Positions 60,401 to 64,000 of a stretch of 64,000 bases of DNA are shown here, piece after piece; position 1 is the stretch's first letter, and each line of letters begins with the position of its first letter. Under the pieces are notes generated by a model, which worked only from the letters and a program-made list of their open reading frames with translations, was not told the origin of the DNA and did not search any database. The translations under genes were made by a program, and so were the position numbers. Where the stretch lies: the NCBI RefSeq assembly GCF_003945545.1, contig NZ_CP029617.1:3979001-4043000 (forward strand). The letters are read 5' to 3'. This stretch comes from Streptomyces sp. WAC 01529. GTDB lineage: Bacteria > Actinomycetota > Actinomycetes > Streptomycetales > Streptomycetaceae.

Positions 60401-60877
60401 CTAGCACCTGGCAGCAGCGTGCCCGGCGACGCCCGGACGGTCGACCTTGTAGGCAGTAAGCAAATCCTTGGCGCCCGCAGGGGTACCGATAATGGTACGG
60501 AACTTCTCTATACGCGGGCACGTGGCGCTGTAGGTCGAGTATCCGCCCCGGCCGTTAGGGTCTCCCGACCAGATGGCAGCCTCGATCTTCCTGTCCATAG
60601 TGCTGTTCCAGCCGTGGCCCTTCTGGATGTGCTTCCACCCCCACCTGTGGTTCCCGCAGCGCATCGTTATGTAGGAAGGGCCACGGTAGTACTTGCGGAC
60701 GACGCGCTTCGGGCTGCCGTGGCTGCACTTGTCCTTGATGCTCTCAGCAGAGACCCCGGCCGCCCTCCTCGGAGCGTCCTCGGCGAACGCGGAACCGGCA
60801 ATTGGCACGAGCAGCGCTGAGGTGACGACAGCAGAAGTCAGCGCAGCCTTGGCGGCGCGAGAGACGTTGTTACGCAA
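60401..60877 (-). CDS. Secreted protein with a C-terminal His-rich toxin-like domain
   Basis: A 158-residue protein best started at TTG 60877, with GAGGGGG five bases upstream; an ATG at 60943 has no site. The signal peptide is about residues 1-32 (SAVVTSALLVPIAGSAFA then EDAPRR). The mature part has four or five cysteines and the cluster CGNHRWGWKHIQKGHGW followed by AAIWSGDPNGRGGYSTYSATCP. An H-I-x-K-x-H pattern of this kind is seen in small secreted nucleases and polymorphic toxin tips, but I cannot name a family. Local G+C is visibly lower than the surroundings. Confidence 0.65.
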   Translation of the reverse strand: MRNNVSRAAKAALTSAVVTSALLVPIAGSAFAEDAPRRAAGVSAESIKDKCSHGSPKRVVRKYYRGPSYITMRCGNHRWGWKHIQKGHGWNSTMDRKIEAAIWSGDPNGRGGYSTYSATCPRIEKFRTIIGTPAGAKDLLTAYKVDRPGVAGHAAARC

Positions 60878-61163
60878 GATTTCCCCCTCTATGCAGGCCC
60901 CCGTGGTCGGCAGGGGCGCGATGTGATCGACCTCTGATGTCAAGGTCGGAGCGTGATCACATCACTACACTTCGCATTCGGTCAACAGAGATATGACCAT
61001 TTAAGTCATCGTTTCCCGGGGAGGTTCTTCGACGGCGAGCCGCCTTGCTTCGCCGGTTCGCGCCGACCACCTCACCGAGTCGCCATGAGGGTCACAGAGA
61101 CCTGGTCCACACACGCTGCCCCACGGCGGAACAACGGCGGTTCAAGGTGAGATAGCGATCATG
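60878..61163. other. Intergenic region of lower G+C
   Basis: Between the secreted-protein gene and the tRNA terminator. Contains A/T-rich patches unusual in this window (for example ATATGACCATTTAAGTCAT near 60992) and TTGACC on the minus strand near 60983, a possible -35. No gene is supported. Confidence 0.4.
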
Positions 61164-61198
61164 CAAAAGGGGCGCCCTTGATCGGGACACCCCTTTTG
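61164..61198 (-). terminator. Stem-loop after tRNA-Ser(TGA)
   Basis: CAAAAGGGG and its complement CCCCTTTTG, 9 bp, with inner partial pairing, 25 bp beyond the tRNA 3' end. The T run makes it more bacterial-typical than the others. Confidence 0.75.
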
Positions 61199-61222
61199 AC
61201 CAGCCCATGCGCTGATCTATTG

Positions 61223-61309
61223 CGGTGGGTGTGGGATTTGAACCCACGGTGACATCGCTGCCACGACGGTTTTCAAGACCGTTCCCTTAGGCCGCTCGGG
61301 CAACCCACC
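61223..61309 (-). tRNA. tRNA-Ser(TGA)
   Basis: An 87-nt class II tRNA on the minus strand. Acceptor GGTGGGT pairs with ACCCACC, discriminator G; anticodon TGA in GTCTTGAAAAC; long variable arm; T arm GTGGGTTCAAATCCCAC. It decodes UCA and probably UCG by wobble. Confidence 0.96.
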
Positions 61310-61383
61310 CCGCGCCGGGTGCCGGAGGTCCGGGACGGCGCGGGGACAAGACTAGCGGGTTGGGTCGGCGGGCGAGCAGGGGC

Positions 61384-62805
61384 TCAGCTGTCGCCCTTGC
61401 GCTGGCCCAGGGTCACGTCGACCGTGCGCTCCTTGCCGTCGCGCTCGTAGGTGATCTTGACCGTGTCGCCCGGCTTGTGGGTCCAGATCTGGCCGATCAG
61501 GGTGGGGCCGCTGTCGATCACCATGTCGTCCAGCTTCGTGATGACGTCGCCGGGCTTGAGGCCCGCCTTGTCCGCCGGGCCGTTCGGGGTGACCGGCTTC
61601 GAACCGCCCACGCCCTCCTCGGAGATCGTCGCGCCGTCCCCGGAGTCCTGCTGGAGCGCGACCGAGGCGCCGATCACGGGGTAGACCGGCTGGCCCGTCT
61701 TGATCAGCTGCTGCGCCACGTTCTTCGCCTGGTTCACCGGGATCGCGAAGCCCAGGCCGATGGAGCCCGACTGGCCGGAGCCGCCGAGGCCGCCGCTGTC
61801 GGCGGGCTTGATCGCGGAGTTGATGCCGATGACCGCGCCGCGCCCGTCGAGGAGGGGGCCGCCGGAGTTACCGGGGTTGATGGAGGCGTCGGTCTGGAGC
61901 GCGCTCATGTACGAGCTCTTGCCGCTCTGTCCGCCGTCGCTGGAGGTCACCGGGCGGTTCTTGGCGCTGATGATGCCCGTGGTGACGGTGTTCGAGAGGC
62001 CGAAGGGGGCGCCGATCGCGATCGTCGAGTCGCCGACGGCCACGCGGTCGGAGTTGCCGAGGGCGAGCGGCTTCAGATCGGCCGGGGGGCTCTTGAGCTT
62101 CAGGACGGCCACGTCGTAACCCTCGGCGCGGCCGACGACCTCCGCGGCGTACTTCTTGCCGTTGGAGAACGTCGCCTGGAGCTTGCCGCCCTCGGCGGCC
62201 GACGCCACCACGTGGTTGTTGGTGAGGATGTGGCCCTGCTTGTCGTAGACGAAGCCGGTGCCCGTGCCGCCCTCGCCGCTGCCGCTCTGCGCCTCGATGG
62301 TGACCACGCTCGGCAGCGCGTCGTTCGCGATCTTGGCCACCGAGCCCGGCTCGCGCTTCAGGTCGGCGGGCGTGTCGGCCGCGGAGACCGTGGTCGAACC
62401 GGTGTCGTTGTCGTTCTGCTCGGCCGCCCAGTAGCCGACGCCACCGCCGACACCGCCCGCGATCAGGGCGGCCGCGAGCACCCCGGCGACCAGACCACCG
62501 CGACGGCGGCCCGGCTTCGGCTCCTGCGGCTGGTACGAGGCGCCCCAGCCGGAGCCGCCGCCACCACCGGAGGCGTACGACGGCACAGCGGGCGGCGACG
62601 GAGGCGGCCACGCACCCGCACCCGCTGCGGCACCCGGGCCCGCGCCGGCACCCGTTCCGGCATCCCCGCCGGGAACCGTGGCGTGCTCACGAGTGACAGA
62701 GGCATTGGAGTGGGCGGAGTCGGCGGAAACAGCGGGAGCGTCCACCGGCACGGGAGGTGCGGACGGGGCCTGAGGTACCGCGTTGCCCTCGTTCTCGGTG
62801 CTCAC
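61384..62805 (-). CDS. HtrA/DegP-like trypsin-type serine protease with PDZ domain
   Basis: A 473-residue membrane-anchored protease from GTG 62805 (AGGAGA upstream). N-terminal 100 residues are a disordered, Gly/Ala/Pro/Ser-rich cytosolic tail; one membrane helix lies at about 102-125. The catalytic triad is complete: His in LTNNHVV, Asp in GYDVAVLKL, Ser in NPGNSGGPLL. A PDZ domain (PNGPADKAGLKPGDVITKLDD) closes the protein. It degrades or refolds damaged envelope proteins outside the membrane. Repeated GTACGTAC motifs upstream may be control sites. Confidence 0.93.
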   Translation of the reverse strand: MSTENEGNAVPQAPSAPPVPVDAPAVSADSAHSNASVTREHATVPGGDAGTGAGAGPGAAAGAGAWPPPSPPAVPSYASGGGGGSGWGASYQPQEPKPGRRRGGLVAGVLAAALIAGGVGGGVGYWAAEQNDNDTGSTTVSAADTPADLKREPGSVAKIANDALPSVVTIEAQSGSGEGGTGTGFVYDKQGHILTNNHVVASAAEGGKLQATFSNGKKYAAEVVGRAEGYDVAVLKLKSPPADLKPLALGNSDRVAVGDSTIAIGAPFGLSNTVTTGIISAKNRPVTSSDGGQSGKSSYMSALQTDASINPGNSGGPLLDGRGAVIGINSAIKPADSGGLGGSGQSGSIGLGFAIPVNQAKNVAQQLIKTGQPVYPVIGASVALQQDSGDGATISEEGVGGSKPVTPNGPADKAGLKPGDVITKLDDMVIDSGPTLIGQIWTHKPGDTVKITYERDGKERTVDVTLGQRKGDS

Positions 62806-62872
62806 AGCTCTTCTCCTAGGTCCATGCTGTCGTAGGTGGCGTTCTCGGTCACGGCCTGGCTGCGCCGACTGC

Positions 62873-62909
62873 GCGTACGTACTCTGCGTGCGTACGTACA
62901 AACGTACGT
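62873..62909. promoter_or_regulatory. GTACGTAC repeat cluster upstream of the HtrA gene
   Basis: GCGTACGTAC occurs at 62873 and 62890 (17 bp apart) and ACGTACGT again at 62902-62909, all within 40 bp and about 70-100 bp before the HtrA start. The palindromic ACGTACGT core suggests binding of a dimeric regulator. Confidence 0.55.
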
Positions 62910-63037
62910 CTGTGCCAACTGTGCATCTGTCCGCAGTCAGCTTTTCCCATCGGCTGTCAGGGCACCATAAGCCGAGCCTGTGCGTCCGGCGCCCCGGGAC
63001 GCGGCACTCCGGCGAGCCGACGGGTACCCCGTGATGG

Positions 63038-63043
63038 CACCAT
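63038..63043 (+). promoter_or_regulatory. -10-like box for the leaderless GDPD gene
   Basis: CACCAT, then six bases, then GTG 63050. No ribosome site is present. Confidence 0.4.
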
Positions 63044-63049
63044 GACGCG

Positions 63050-63916
63050 GTGACCCTCGCACGACAGCACCAGATCCAGGTCGTCGCCCACCGCGGAGCC
63101 TCCGAGGACGCGCCCGAGCACACGCTGGCCGCCTACAAGAAGGCGGTCGACGACGGGGCCGACGCCCTCGAATGCGATGTGCGGCTCACTGCGGACGGCC
63201 ACCTCGTCTGCGTCCACGACCGCCGCGTCAACCGCACCTCGAACGGCCGCGGAGCCGTGTCGGCCCTCGAACTGGCCGATCTGGCCGCCCTCGACTTCGG
63301 CTCCTGGAAGCGGCACCACAACGAGGCCGAGGAGGGCGAGGGCCCGGACTGGGAGCGCTCCGCGGGCGCCGACTTCGGGGCCGGTCTCGGCGAGGACACC
63401 TCCGTACTGACCCTGGAGCGCCTGCTCGAATTGGTGACCGAACGCAACGCCTCGGGCCGCCAGGTGCGGCTGGCCATCGAGACCAAGCACCCCACGCGCT
63501 GGGCGGGCCAGGTGGAGGAGCGGCTGCTCATGCTCCTCAAACGCTTCGGCCTGGACGCGCCGCCCGCCGAAGGCCCCTCCCCGGTACGGGTCATGAGCTT
63601 CTCGGCGCGTTCGCTGCACCGCGTGCGCGCCGCCTCCCCGACGCTGCCGACCGTCTATCTGATGCAGTTCGTCTCGCCCCGCCACCGTGACGGGCGCCTT
63701 CCCGCGGGCGTGCGCATCGCCGGTCCGGCGCTGCGGATCGTGCGCAACCACCCCGGTTACGTGGCCAAGCTGAAGCGCGCGGGACACCAGGTGCACGTCT
63801 GGACCGTGAACGAGCCCGAGGACGTCGAGCTCTGCGCCGAACTCGGTGTCGACGCGATCATCACCAATCGCCCCAAGCAAGTTCTGACCCAACTGGATCG
63901 CCTGGGACTCCGGTAA
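63050..63916 (+). CDS. Glycerophosphodiester phosphodiesterase
   Basis: A 288-residue TIM-barrel enzyme that cleaves glycerophosphodiesters to glycerol-3-phosphate and an alcohol. Motifs: VVAHRGASEDAPEHT (catalytic His-Arg), ECDVRLTADGHLVCVHD (ExD metal site and second His), AIETKHP, and the end VHVWTVNEPEDV. No signal peptide is present, so it is cytosolic. The segment HNEAEEGEGPDWERS (about 97-115) is an acidic insert. It is divergent from the HtrA gene and convergent with the partial gene at the edge. Confidence 0.92.
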   Translation: MTLARQHQIQVVAHRGASEDAPEHTLAAYKKAVDDGADALECDVRLTADGHLVCVHDRRVNRTSNGRGAVSALELADLAALDFGSWKRHHNEAEEGEGPDWERSAGADFGAGLGEDTSVLTLERLLELVTERNASGRQVRLAIETKHPTRWAGQVEERLLMLLKRFGLDAPPAEGPSPVRVMSFSARSLHRVRAASPTLPTVYLMQFVSPRHRDGRLPAGVRIAGPALRIVRNHPGYVAKLKRAGHQVHVWTVNEPEDVELCAELGVDAIITNRPKQVLTQLDRLGLR

Positions 63917-63924
63917 CTCCCGTT

Positions 63925-64000
63925 ACAGGGAGTGCACCGGCGCGTTCGGTACGTATTCGATCGTGACGAGTGCGTCACCGGAGGGCGATTGGCCGGTTTC
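63925..64000 (-). CDS. C-terminal end of an unidentified gene (partial)
   Basis: Reading the minus strand, an open frame comes in from the right edge and stops at TAA 63925-63927, ending GDALVTIEYVPNAPVHSL. It is 8 bp from the convergent GDPD stop. Only 24 codons are visible, too few to name a family. Confidence 0.55.

Overview
The window is a stretch of actinobacterial, almost certainly Streptomyces, chromosome. Base composition is very high in G+C, GTG starts are common, and the gene set is typical of the genus: sigF/sigN, a subtilisin-inhibitor protein, a SigE-family ECF sigma factor, a bifunctional primase/polymerase N-terminal protein, many two-component, TetR and MFS genes. Gene order resembles the conserved core of Streptomyces chromosomes (dnaX, purD, upp, tadA, sigF, sigN, a TetR/MFS pair, HtrA protease, GDPD). 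I see no integrase, transposase, CRISPR array or large biosynthetic cluster.

Layout. 0-7.5 kb: a partial N,N-dimethylformamidase-type gene, a membrane protein with a decayed M48 peptidase site, purD, dnaX, and the SRP RNA just upstream of dnaX. 7.5-18 kb: tRNA-Ser(GGA), a rhomboid-like/ankyrin fusion ORF, an MFS and a DMT exporter divergent from a LysR gene, a GNAT, an ABC-F ATPase and an HhH-GPD protein, separated by several arrays of degenerate G+C-rich repeats. 17.7-24.4 kb: a VapB-like small protein, a LytR_C membrane protein, upp, a TadA-associated protein with tadA, tRNA-Ser(CGA), small proteins, and the sporulation sigma pair sigF-sigN. 24.4-31.9 kb: a MarR-MFS pair whose transporter carries extracytoplasmic carboxypeptidase-regulatory-like domains, a YceI protein with the same kind of module, and an MFS-TetR pair with a clear operator. 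32-38 kb: a four-gene operon of response regulator, sensor kinase, GT2-GtrA glycosyltransferase and GT39 glycosyltransferase. 38-47 kb: amidohydrolase, monooxygenase, DUF2797 protein, tRNA-Arg(ACG), tRNA-Ser(GCT), SSI-like inhibitor and a 1728-residue PAS/kinase-like/receiver protein. 47-57.4 kb: a divergent TetR/MFS multidrug pair, an acyl-CoA ligase, a SigE-family sigma factor, a secreted DUF1906 protein, and a five-gene operon that matches the ChsE-ChsH-Ltp2 module for shortening a steroid C3 side chain. 57.7-64 kb: an Asn/Gly/Gln-rich secreted protein, a stand-alone primase-polymerase domain, a frameshifted GNAT, a two-gene secreted-protein module in less G+C-rich DNA, tRNA-Ser(TGA), HtrA protease and a glycerophosphodiesterase.

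The most notable points are: all four serine tRNAs lie here, each followed by a stem-loop; many genes have a TANNNT-like -10 box 6-7 bases before the start codon, implying leaderless mRNAs; the complete steroid side-chain operon; the giant PAS protein with a decayed kinase core; shared sensor-like modules on an exporter and a YceI protein; a perfect 16-bp inverted repeat bounding a small element at 17.3 kb; and the secreted-protein/partner pair at 60 kb, which is the best candidate for an undescribed system.
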